A stretch of 64,000 bases of DNA from Paenibacillus algorifonticola (GTDB lineage Bacteria > Bacillota > Bacilli > Paenibacillales > Paenibacillaceae). The notes under the pieces were generated by a model. The model ran no database searches. It was not told where the DNA came from and worked only from the letters and a program-made list of their open reading frames with translations. Of this stretch, positions 56,960 through 64,000 are shown in pieces. A program made the position numbers and the translations under genes. The stretch's first letter is position 1; each line of letters starts with the position of its first letter. The stretch lies in the NCBI RefSeq assembly GCF_000971975.1, contig NZ_KQ040782.1:64082-128081 (forward strand), in the 5' to 3' direction.

Positions 56960-58807
56960 ATGTGTGGAATAACCGGCTGGATTGATTGGACGCGCGATCT
57001 GACCCAGGACAGCAACAGTTTGGAAAAAATGACAAAAACACTTGAGCTTCGCGGCCCTGACGCCTCAGGCACATGGATATCAGCGCATTGTGCGCTTGGA
57101 CACCGGCGGCTTAGCGTCATCGATCCGGAAAATGGCGCCCAGCCGATGATTCGGCGCACCGAAGACGATGATCTATTTGTCATCGTCTATAATGGCGAGT
57201 TATACAACGCAGCCGAGCTGCGCAAGGAATTGGAGGCTGCTGGAAGCAAATTTACGACGACCTGCGATACAGAGGTGCTGCTCCTTGCTTTCATGGAATG
57301 GGGCAAAGCTTGCGTGGAGCGTTTTAATGGCATTTTCGCCTTTGCGATATGGAATGTGGAAGAGCAGGAGCTTTTTTTGGCTCGCGACAGACTTGGCGTC
57401 AAGCCATTGTTTATTAGCTTTGCTAATGGACTATTCCTGTTCGGCTCCGAGCCCAAAGCGATTTTGGCCCATCCTGCTGTAAAGCCGGAGGTTGGCGCCG
57501 AGGGACTTGCCGAGCTGTTTATTTTGGGACCGGCAAGAACACCGGGCCAAGGCGTATACAAGCATATTTCCGAGCTGCTGCCAGCCGAATGTATGACCGT
57601 TTCGCAAGCGGGCATTCGCCGAACGAAATATTGGAGTCTGGAAAGCTCGCCCCATACGGAAAACGTTCAAGAAACAGCCGAGCATGTCCGTGACCTGCTC
57701 AGGGATACGACGGAGCGTCAGCTCGTATCTGATGTACCGGTCTGCACACTGCTGTCTGGCGGGCTGGATTCCAGCGCCTTGACGACGCTTGCGGTGCAAT
57801 ATTACGAGCAGACCGGGCAAGGAAACGTCCATACGTTTTCAGTCGATTATGCGGATAATGCCAAGCATTTTAAAGCTCATGTGTTTCAGCCGAACAGCGA
57901 TGCCCCTTGGATTGAGCGTATGACCACATACCTCGATACCATCCATCACCCGGTACAGTTTGATACACCGGAGCTGGTAGCTGCTTTACGCGACGCTACC
58001 TTCGCCCGCGACTTGCCAGGTATGGCAGATGTCGATGCTTCGCTGCTTTTGTTTTGCCGTGAAATTAAAAAAGAAGCGACCGTCGCCATTTCTGGTGAAG
58101 CGGCCGATGAAATTTTTGGCGGCTATCCATGGTTCCACCGCGAGGATGCGCTGAATGCGTCCACCTTCCCATGGTCGCTCGCCTCGGATATGCGCGCCAG
58201 TCTGCTCGCCCCGGATGTGGAAAAATGGATTAAGCCGCTCGATTATATCGGCGACCGCTACGCCCAAGCGGTTGCAGAAGTGCCGCATCTGGACGGCGAA
58301 AGCGCAGCTGTGCGCAAAATGCGGCAAATGTCATACCTCAATATTACCCGCTTCATGCCAACGCTGCTGGACCGCAAGGACCGTATGAGCATGGCTGCTG
58401 GACTGGAAGTGCGCGTGCCATTTTGCGACCACCGTCTTGTGCAGTATGTATGGAATATTCCATGGGATATTAAAACATCCGGTGACCGCGAAAAAGGCAT
58501 TTTACGCAAAGCGCTTCTTGGCGTATTGCCAGATGATGTGCTGACACGCAAAAAAAGTCCGTATCCGAAGACGCATAATCCGAATTATTTGGCCGCCGTC
58601 AAAGGGCTGTTGCTTGATGTGCTGGGCGATGCTTCCTCCCCACTGCTGCCGCTCATTGATGTCAAAAAAGTGCGCGAGCTCGCCGAGTCTGCAGACGCCA
58701 GCTCCAATATTCCCTGGTTCGGCCAATTAATGTCCGGCCCTCAGCTGTTCGCCTATTTGTATCAAATGAACCTGTGGTTGAAGGAGTACAGCATTAGCAT
58801 TAAATGA
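56960..58807 (+). CDS. asnB: Asparagine synthase (glutamine-hydrolysing)
   Basis: The start at 56960 exposes the nucleophile Cys2 after Met1 removal (MCGITGWIDW). A GAGGG site lies just upstream, and the longer frame to 56828 would bury it. The protein has 615 residues. The class II glutaminase domain covers 1-210 (RGPDASGTW, LGHRRLSVIDP, YNGELYN). The ATP-pyrophosphatase domain contains LLSGGLDSSAL and SGEAADEIFGGYPWF. It makes asparagine from aspartate using glutamine. Monocistronic; it could also belong to a wall-amidation or peptide-modification AsnB subgroup, which cannot be told apart here. Confidence 0.95.
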   Translation: MCGITGWIDWTRDLTQDSNSLEKMTKTLELRGPDASGTWISAHCALGHRRLSVIDPENGAQPMIRRTEDDDLFVIVYNGELYNAAELRKELEAAGSKFTTTCDTEVLLLAFMEWGKACVERFNGIFAFAIWNVEEQELFLARDRLGVKPLFISFANGLFLFGSEPKAILAHPAVKPEVGAEGLAELFILGPARTPGQGVYKHISELLPAECMTVSQAGIRRTKYWSLESSPHTENVQETAEHVRDLLRDTTERQLVSDVPVCTLLSGGLDSSALTTLAVQYYEQTGQGNVHTFSVDYADNAKHFKAHVFQPNSDAPWIERMTTYLDTIHHPVQFDTPELVAALRDATFARDLPGMADVDASLLLFCREIKKEATVAISGEAADEIFGGYPWFHREDALNASTFPWSLASDMRASLLAPDVEKWIKPLDYIGDRYAQAVAEVPHLDGESAAVRKMRQMSYLNITRFMPTLLDRKDRMSMAAGLEVRVPFCDHRLVQYVWNIPWDIKTSGDREKGILRKALLGVLPDDVLTRKKSPYPKTHNPNYLAAVKGLLLDVLGDASSPLLPLIDVKKVRELAESADASSNIPWFGQLMSGPQLFAYLYQMNLWLKEYSISIK

Positions 58808-58815
58808 CGTTACCG

Positions 58816-58843
58816 TTGTCGAATGGCTCGTTTATTGTATAAT
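58816..58843 (+). promoter_or_regulatory. Sigma-A promoter of the glycosyltransferase gene
   Basis: TTGTCG (58816-58821), a 16-nt spacer, TATAAT (58838-58843), 8 nt after the asnB stop. Confidence 0.7.
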
Positions 58844-58924
58844 TAAAGCAGCGAATGTTACAAAAGGTGGAACAGCAATTGGCTGCATCGTTTCATTCGT
58901 GAATTCAAGCTGGAGGATTCATTC

Positions 58925-59665
58925 ATGGGTGTATCGGCCGCAATGATCGTTAAAAACGGTGAAAGATCAATAGAACGTGCAATAAATAGTATCATGGATG
59001 CAGTAGATGAAATTATAGTCGTTGATACCGGTTCGACAGACGAAACCCTTTCCATTTTAAACCGATTGGCTGAGGAAAACGAAAAAGTGCAGCTGCACCA
59101 TTTTACATGGATTAATGATTTTTCGGCTGCCCGCAACTATTCGCTTTCTCTCGTCACGCATAAATGGGCATTCGTTGTAGATGATGATGATGTACTGCCG
59201 CCTGATCAAATTCATAAACCAAGACAATATACTTCTGAAATGGATCAGCAGGAACGCGAGGTCGGCATGTATGTCCTTTATAAAAATACTGTAAATGGTG
59301 TCGTTAACACCGTTTATGAGAGAGCATATTTGCGACTATTTCCAAGCAGATTGCGCTACAAAGATATGATTCATGAAATAGTGGATACGCAGGGCATGGA
59401 GCTGCTGCAATCCGATATCGATCTTTTGCATGACGGGTATGACAACAATGTAGTAGACATGCGGCAAAAGGCAGTCCGCAATCTCACCCTGCTGCAGCAA
59501 AATTTAAAGGTAGATCAAGGCAATGCCCGCTTGTGGATGCAGCTTGGAAGGGAAATGAAATCGTTTGATCCAGCCAAGGCGCTCCATTTTTTAAACCGCG
59601 CAGAGTCGCTTACAACAAATGAAGGCTTACTGAAATGGATACGGGAAAGTAAACAAGGGCTTTAA
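58925..59665 (+). CDS. Family 2 glycosyltransferase
   Basis: 246 residues from ATG 58925, with TGGAGG upstream. GT-A fold: AAMIVKNGERSIERAINSI at the start, EIIVVDTGSTDETLSIL, and the DXD-type VVDDDDVLPP for metal/nucleotide-sugar binding. The last 60 residues form TPR-like helices (ARLWMQLGREMKSFDPAKALHFLNRAE). No membrane segment. The acceptor is unknown; the short GT2-plus-helical-repeat shape is shared with enzymes that glycosylate peptides or proteins. It has its own promoter and a strong terminator. Confidence 0.88.
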   Translation: MGVSAAMIVKNGERSIERAINSIMDAVDEIIVVDTGSTDETLSILNRLAEENEKVQLHHFTWINDFSAARNYSLSLVTHKWAFVVDDDDVLPPDQIHKPRQYTSEMDQQEREVGMYVLYKNTVNGVVNTVYERAYLRLFPSRLRYKDMIHEIVDTQGMELLQSDIDLLHDGYDNNVVDMRQKAVRNLTLLQQNLKVDQGNARLWMQLGREMKSFDPAKALHFLNRAESLTTNEGLLKWIRESKQGL

Positions 59666-59709
59666 AAAAAGGAAGCGAACACGCTGCGCAGCGTGTTCGC
59701 TTCCTTTTT
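59666..59709. terminator. Perfect bidirectional terminator between the GT2 gene and rdgB
   Basis: A 22-nt arm (59666-59687) and its exact complement (59688-59709) abut, with A and T tracts at the ends. It serves the converging genes on both sides. Confidence 0.93.
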
Positions 59710-59736
59710 CGTTATGAATAGCCCTATTTCCGCCAA

Positions 59737-60375
59737 CTAGACCAGCTTCGGCAATAGCTCCTTAAGTGCATTTCCACGATGGCTAATCTGCTGCTTCTCT
59801 TCCTTGGACAGCTGCGCCATGCCGCGATTCAGCGTTGGCAGCCAGAACAATGGATCGTAGCCGAAGCCGCCATCACCGCGCGGCTTGTCCATAATGAAGC
59901 CGTCCACCGTTCCTTCGGCTTCAACAAACTCCCCCGTCGCTGGGTCATACAGCGCCAGCGCACATACAAACTGGGCATGGCTCAGCAGCTTCGTGCCATC
60001 CTCCAGCGCCTCTCCCGCTGCTTGCTGTGCCAGACGGTTCAGCTCAGCAAGCAGCTTCGCATTATTCGAGCTGTCCGTAGCCCCTTCGCCAGAATATCTG
60101 GCGGAATATACGCCCGGAGCACCGGCAAGGGCTGCTACGCTCAATCCGGAATCATCGGCGAGCACCGGCACCTGAAACGCATCGCCTGCTGCCTTCGCTT
60201 TAATTCGCGCATTTGCCGCGAAGGTATCGCCATCCTCCACAATATCCGCAAAATCCGGATATTCGTTCAGACTGACAACACGTTTGCCAAGCTTGGCGAA
60301 GGCGTGGGCAAATTCCTTGACCTTGCCCTCGTTTTTCGTAGCAATCAAAATGACCTCGCTGCCTAGCTCCATCAT
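59737..60375 (-). CDS. rdgB: XTP/dITP diphosphatase (RdgB/HAM1 family)
   Basis: 212 residues. It removes non-canonical purine nucleotides (XTP, dITP). The substrate motif [13 protein letters not shown] is at the N-terminus, with [26 protein letters not shown] and [12 protein letters not shown] later. The start overlaps the rph stop by 4 nt, the same rph-ysnA coupling as in B. subtilis. Confidence 0.96.
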   Translation of the reverse strand: MMELGSEVILIATKNEGKVKEFAHAFAKLGKRVVSLNEYPDFADIVEDGDTFAANARIKAKAAGDAFQVPVLADDSGLSVAALAGAPGVYSARYSGEGATDSSNNAKLLAELNRLAQQAAGEALEDGTKLLSHAQFVCALALYDPATGEFVEAEGTVDGFIMDKPRGDGGFGYDPLFWLPTLNRGMAQLSKEEKQQISHRGNALKELLPKLV

Positions 60376-61121
60376 TTCTCTGCTCCTCCTCCGATCAGCC
60401 CCGCTGCTTCACCCAGCACCTCGCGCTGCTTTGCAATCAGCTCAGCAATGCCGCCTTCTGCCAGTTCCAGAAGCTCACTCAGCTCCTTGCGGGAAAATGG
60501 CGCGTCCTCGCCTGTACCTTGAAGCTCCACAAATTGGCCGCTTCCCGTCATCACGACGTTCATGTCCACCTTTGCTTTGGAGTCCTCGTCATAAGCAAGG
60601 TCAAGCATCGGCTGATCCTGAATAACGCCCACGCTTACAGAAGCCAAATAATCCGTAATCGGATATTTGGTAAAGGTTACGTTCGTCGACAGCTTGTTCA
60701 CTGCCAGACAAAGCGCGAGAAAAGCGCCAGTGATCGAGGTCGTGCGCGTACCGCCATCCGCTTGAATAACGTCGCAATCCAGCGTAATCGTTCGTTCCCC
60801 AAGCGCCTGCAAATCCACAACAGATCGCAGAGCCCTGCCAATGAGCCGTTGAATTTCCATCGTACGGCCTGTCAGCTTGCCCTTAGCCGCTTCCCGATGA
60901 TTGCGCGAATGGGTCGCTCTCGGAAGCATCGAATATTCGGCTGTAATCCAGCCTTTGCCCTGATTTTTCATAAAAGGAGGCACACGCTCCTCCACACTTG
61001 CTGTACAAATGACCTTCGTTTCTCCGACCTCAATCAGGACGGAGCCTTCCGCATATTTATTTACGCCGGCCGTAATTGTAACCGGTCGCAACTCATTTGT
61101 TTGGCGTCCATCTGTTCTCAT
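60372..61121 (-). CDS. rph: Ribonuclease PH
   Basis: 249 residues from ATG 61121 ([16 protein letters not shown]), with AGGAGG 10 nt upstream. Phosphorolytic 3'-end trimming of tRNA. Conserved blocks are [42 protein letters not shown] and [22 protein letters not shown]. Confidence 0.97.
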   Translation of the reverse strand: MRTDGRQTNELRPVTITAGVNKYAEGSVLIEVGETKVICTASVEERVPPFMKNQGKGWITAEYSMLPRATHSRNHREAAKGKLTGRTMEIQRLIGRALRSVVDLQALGERTITLDCDVIQADGGTRTTSITGAFLALCLAVNKLSTNVTFTKYPITDYLASVSVGVIQDQPMLDLAYDEDSKAKVDMNVVMTGSGQFVELQGTGEDAPFSRKELSELLELAEGGIAELIAKQREVLGEAAGLIGGGAEK

Positions 61122-61202
61122 CGTAATGCAGCCTCCTAGCCTATGTTTCAACACAATCCTACCCATTTTACCAAAGTAAAACTAGAAAAGCATCCGAAAC
61201 CA

Positions 61203-61230
61203 CAAAAAGAGGGCGCCAATACGCCCTCTT
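61203..61230 (-). terminator. Terminator after gerM
   Basis: An 8-bp GC-rich stem pairs 61208-61215 with 61222-61229, followed on the minus strand by five T. It partly separates gerM from rph-rdgB. Confidence 0.85.
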
Positions 61231-61282
61231 CTTGTCCCAGCAGCCATCACAGCTGGCTCCATTCCATTTTTAAATTCTTCTT

Positions 61283-62344
61283 TTATGACTTCATCGCATT
61301 AACATGATGCGGTCTGCCAACCGGTTCACTATACGAAGTATTTTGATCATCAACTACGTTCGCCTCACCGTTCAAGCGGATTTGAACTTTGGCTGCGCCT
61401 GTATTTTCCGTCACAGACAGCACGACGGCCTGCAGCATTTCAGCGGGGGCATTTTGCCCGCTCTCATATGCGGTATCTTGAAGATCCACCGTTACGGTAT
61501 CATCCTTCTGTTCAATACTTGTAACCTGAATATCATTCGTCATCACGCCGTTCAGCTGTTTGCGGTTAAGCGGACCGGCAATCAGTTCCTCCACCGCAGC
61601 TTTCACTGTCGATTCAGGCCTTGTGATCAGCCTTGTAACCGGCACATAATATTGCTCTTCATTGGACGTTTGTGAGGAGAAATAAAGTGTCACTGGCGTT
61701 GAATAAGCTGAGCTGACGCCATCCGCTGTTTCCAGATTGATGCCGATTGAGCGAGTAAGCGGACGGTCCAGCGGGAAGCCATCGACCGGCATTTCGCTCA
61801 GCTTGCTGCCCTCGTACCAGAGCTCCACCTTTTCAATTCCTGTCATCGCCGTCAGCGTCCACGTAATCGCTTCAACGATTTCCCGCTCTTTCGTTGCCGT
61901 ATAGTCTGCAAAAGGGGCGGAGAATTCCACTGTCGCCATCTTCAGCTGCGGATCAACATGGTAGGATTTAATTTGAGTGCCTTGCGGAATCACCGCGTGA
62001 AAATCTTCCGGAAGCTGGCTGGCATAAGCGCCGCCATCGACCATCATTTCCAGCGCCTTCTGCCCGGCTGCTTCTTTGCCGCCAAGCGTCGTAAGCAGCG
62101 AGATCGGAGCGAGGTATCCGTTTTTGTCCTCCAAATAAACGGTCAACTGTGTTTCTTCTCCCTGCGGCGCTACGCTGCTTGTCTGCCCTGTATTCGTACC
62201 GTCAAGGACGTTGGTTGATTCCGTCTGAGGCGGGTCAATCTCCTTGCTTGTCTCCGTTGAAAACAGCCCGCACCCTGCGCTCAGCAGAGGCACAACCATA
62301 ACGCCGCTTATCGCAGCAAGGCGAATCCATTTCGTTTGAACCAT
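61283..62344 (-). CDS. gerM: GerM-like sporulation/germination lipoprotein
   Basis: 353 residues. Signal peptide with lipobox LSAGC (Cys25). Two GerM domains follow (about 65-190 and 215-330): EETQLTVYLEDKNGYLAPI... and VTLYFSSQTSNEEQYYVPVTRLI... . GerM acts in engulfment and germination at the forespore-mother cell interface in Bacillus. The gene order gerM-rph-rdgB is conserved. AGAGGAGG precedes the ATG. Confidence 0.93.
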   Translation of the reverse strand: MVQTKWIRLAAISGVMVVPLLSAGCGLFSTETSKEIDPPQTESTNVLDGTNTGQTSSVAPQGEETQLTVYLEDKNGYLAPISLLTTLGGKEAAGQKALEMMVDGGAYASQLPEDFHAVIPQGTQIKSYHVDPQLKMATVEFSAPFADYTATKEREIVEAITWTLTAMTGIEKVELWYEGSKLSEMPVDGFPLDRPLTRSIGINLETADGVSSAYSTPVTLYFSSQTSNEEQYYVPVTRLITRPESTVKAAVEELIAGPLNRKQLNGVMTNDIQVTSIEQKDDTVTVDLQDTAYESGQNAPAEMLQAVVLSVTENTGAAKVQIRLNGEANVVDDQNTSYSEPVGRPHHVNAMKS

Positions 62345-62385
62345 TTTGTTTTTTCCTCCTCTAGTGATTTTTGCCGCATGCGGCT

Positions 62386-62413
62386 TTGTACAACTCTCAT
62401 TTTGTAGTAATAT
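62386..62413 (+). promoter_or_regulatory. Candidate promoter of pgpA
   Basis: TTGTAC (62386-62391), a 16-nt spacer, TAATAT (62408-62413). The same segment must also hold the gerM promoter on the other strand. Confidence 0.45.
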
Positions 62414-62483
62414 GTATACGAGCCCTTCCCCGTTTTAGACCAGTTTTGTCCACAAAATTACATCCAATAAGGGGGACACCAGT

Positions 62484-63023
62484 ATGACACCACCACAACC
62501 ATATAGCTTGAACAGCCGCAAGGTTGCCGAGGCGACGGAGGAGTGGCTTGTTAAGCGCGGCATTACGAAAATCGCCGTGGCCCAGCTCGTGCATTTTTTG
62601 CAAAAGGATTATTTTCCAGAGCTAACAATCGATGAATGTATCGTAAATGTAGACGCCGTTTTATCGAAGCGCGAGGTGCAAAATGCAGTGCTCACTGGCA
62701 TCCAGCTTGATATGCTCGCCGAGGAAGGCAAACTGCTGTCACCGCTTCAGGAAATGATTAAAAACGATGAAGGACTGTACGGCTGCGATGAAATTCTCGC
62801 TCTTTCCATCGTCAATGTATATGGAAGCATCGGCTTCACAAACTTCGGCTATATTGACAAGCTGAAGCCCGGCATTTTGAAAAAGCTTAACGATAAATCA
62901 AGCGGTGAAGTACACACCTTCCTCGATGATATTATCGGTGCCATTGCGGCCTCAGCCGCAAGCCGCATTGCCCATCGCAAGCAAGCGGAGCGTGAAGGAT
63001 TAACTAAACCCCCGCTCGATTAA
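62484..63023 (+). CDS. Phosphatidylglycerophosphatase A-family protein (YutG-like)
   Basis: 179 residues, with GGGGGAC upstream. It shows the PgpA pattern of the Firmicutes branch: GITKIAVAQLVHFLQKDYFPELTIDEC, AVLSKREVQNAVLTGIQLD, CDEILALSIVNVYGSIGFTNFGYIDKLKPGIL, HTFLDDIIGAIAASAA. This branch is shorter and more hydrophilic than the enterobacterial membrane enzyme. It presumably dephosphorylates phosphatidylglycerol phosphate. Monocistronic, divergent from gerM. Confidence 0.85.
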   Translation: MTPPQPYSLNSRKVAEATEEWLVKRGITKIAVAQLVHFLQKDYFPELTIDECIVNVDAVLSKREVQNAVLTGIQLDMLAEEGKLLSPLQEMIKNDEGLYGCDEILALSIVNVYGSIGFTNFGYIDKLKPGILKKLNDKSSGEVHTFLDDIIGAIAASAASRIAHRKQAEREGLTKPPLD

Positions 63024-63039
63024 AGTGGGATGTATAACG

Positions 63040-63080
63040 AACAGGCGCAGTGTCTTGCTCAAGACGCGGCGCCTGTTTCT
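63040..63080 (+). terminator. Terminator after pgpA
   Basis: Outer stem 63040-63048 with 63069-63077, inner stem 63051-63058 with 63061-63068, followed by TTTCTG. Confidence 0.8.
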
Positions 63081-63227
63081 GTCTATCCAGTTAAAAGGCC
63101 TGTTATGCATGTTATACTAGCTCTTCTCCGTGCCGCCCCTCTGCCAACAACCACCCAACCTACTCCTTATTCCTTTCAGCTTTCTTTCTAACTTAGCCTT
63201 GTAAAAATATTCGCTCTGTTTTTTGCT

Positions 63228-63442
63228 TTATGCTGTTATCCCCTTAGCTCAGAAACCGGGCTTCCATAAGTAACTTGCCTCTTCTGAGCTAAGGGGATAA
63301 CTCCTCAAAGCGAAGCAAGGAGCATGGGTGAAAATACGATATTTATTTTATCGCTCATACTCAGGGCTACGTACGTTTTGAACTCACGAAATAGCATTTC
63401 GAACTTACCGCAAGCTACACCTCGCGCCGCTGTACAGCATTG
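63228..63442 (+). ncRNA. Divergent c-di-AMP (ydaO-type) riboswitch upstream of the KimA-like gene
   Basis: Blocks of the ydaO family appear in order. P1 pairs 63230-63236 with 63434-63440. A long P2-like hairpin has arms 63235-63254 and 63282-63301. GGGGATAAC (63293-63301) is followed by CTCC/GGAG pairing (63301-63304 with 63319-63322) and ATGGGTGAA (63324-63332). A 5-bp hairpin lies at 63337-63353. CAGGGCTACG (63362-63371), a 6-bp hairpin (63387-63401) and ACCGCAAGCTACACCTCG (63407-63424) complete it; the last resembles the family CCGTCAGCTAACCTCG. The downstream gene encodes a homologue of KimA, the classic target of this riboswitch. Assigned by eye, not by a covariance model. Confidence 0.65.
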
Positions 63443-63560
63443 AATTGTAATCGCTTCCATGATCAAAAAGGAAGCATTCCGCCTCTATTCAGCCAAAAAC
63501 GAGATTTTACAAAAAGCATGACGGAGGACTATGATCATTGCATCTGCCTCAAACCGAGTC

Positions 63561-63589
63561 GCCTGCGGAGAGATCAAGCAGCTTTTTTT
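63561..63589 (+). terminator. Possible leader terminator before the KimA-like gene
   Basis: A weak stem (63561-63566 with 63578-63582, one bulge) is followed by seven T at 63583-63589, within the 5' leader and before the start codon. It could be the expression platform of the riboswitch. Confidence 0.45.
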
Positions 63590-63684
63590 CCGTGATGAAA
63601 AAACTTATAACAGGAGATAGTAGCAATAACGTGCTCTGAAAAATGCTTTTTACTCTTACAACTAACTGCTGGCGGTGACCTGAA

Positions 63685-64000
63685 ATGATGACTTTTTTAA
63701 AACGGCTTTTAATCGGACGGCCGCTCAAATCCAATGAACTGGGCGACCAGAAGCTGAACAAGCTGAAAGCGCTGGCTATTCTTTCGTCAGATGCTCTATC
63801 CTCCGTTGCCTACGGTCCGGAACAAATTTTGATTGTGCTAATAACGGTAAGCGCTGCTGCGTTCTGGTATTCCATACCAATTGCTGCGTTCGTACTCATT
63901 TTGCTGCTGGCGCTCATCCTGTCTTATCGACAAATTATTTTCGCCTATCCGCATGGCGGGGGCGCATATGTCGTATCCAAAGAAAATCTTGGCATTTTCC
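63685..64000 (+). CDS. kimA: KimA-type potassium importer, APC superfamily (N-terminal part only)
   Basis: 105 codons are visible from ATG 63685 (63688 also possible), with a GGTGAC site upstream; the gene continues past the right edge. The N-terminus MMTFLKRLLIGRPLKSNELG leads to KALAILSSDALSSVAYGPEQ, two transmembrane helices and SYRQIIFAYPHGGGAYVVSKENLG. These are the signature blocks of the YdaO/KimA branch of APC permeases, high-affinity proton-coupled K+ importers inhibited by c-di-AMP. The c-di-AMP-type leader supports this reading. A general amino-acid permease is less likely. Confidence 0.85.
   Translation, partial: MMTFLKRLLIGRPLKSNELGDQKLNKLKALAILSSDALSSVAYGPEQILIVLITVSAAAFWYSIPIAAFVLILLLALILSYRQIIFAYPHGGGAYVVSKENLGIF

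Overview
The window is a stretch of a spore-forming Firmicutes chromosome, most likely Paenibacillus or a close relative. The evidence is near-continuous synteny with the Bacillus subtilis region running tig-clpX-lonB-lonA-ysxC-hemA-hemX-hemC-hemD-hemB-hemL-spoVID-valS-folC-spoIIB-maf-radC-mreBCD-minCD-spoIVFA-spoIVFB-rplU-ysxB-rpmA-spo0B-obg-pheB-pheA-safA. It is combined with features typical of Paenibacillaceae: exported proteins with copper-amine-oxidase-like 'stalk' domains, RNase G beside rplU, a CobA-HemD fusion, and clpP placed between tig and clpX. Base composition looks moderate and even, and I saw no prophage, transposase or CRISPR array. Nearly all genes up to about 52 kb lie on the minus strand, so the ancestral order reads from high to low coordinates.

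Layout. 1-5 kb: the spore coat gene safA (cut by the window edge) and a pheB-hom-thrB-pheA amino-acid operon. 5-9.5 kb: a small lipoprotein with a decayed tandem relative, then obg, spo0B and the rplU-prp-rpmA ribosomal operon behind an L21 leader. 9.7-10.6 kb: an isolated plus-strand AraC regulator. 10.7-22.4 kb: rng, spoIVFB/FA, rodA, minDC, mreDCB, radC, maf, a DUF4321 gene and a SPOR-domain gene, covering cell shape, division-site choice and sporulation. 22.7-28.6 kb: murC, folC and a T-box-controlled valS. 28.7-39.2 kb: spoVID, an RluA-type pseudouridine synthase and a complete set of genes from glutamyl-tRNA to uroporphyrinogen III and siroheme precursors. 39.3-52.1 kb: speD, a broken YjgB-like gene, an unrecognised gene, engB, two Lon proteases, ispG, clpX, clpP, tig and a YsoA-like gene.

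The conserved block ends at a lone plus-strand tRNA-Arg. From 52.8 kb to the end the order is more mosaic: two secreted stalk-domain proteins (an HtrA-like protease and a TraB/GumN protein), two small unknown genes, a divergent asparagine synthase, a glycosyltransferase, the rdgB-rph-gerM group, pgpA, and the start of a KimA-type potassium importer.

The most interesting non-coding signal is at 63228-63442, upstream of the KimA-like gene. It reads as a divergent c-di-AMP (ydaO-type) riboswitch carrying an unusually long, perfectly paired 20-bp helix. Other points worth a look are a structured leader before speD, the decapeptide repeat inside safA, an acidic insert in LonA, a membrane-anchored Spo0B, and two decayed genes. 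I did not find a convincing wholly new multi-gene system; most of the window is conserved core genome.
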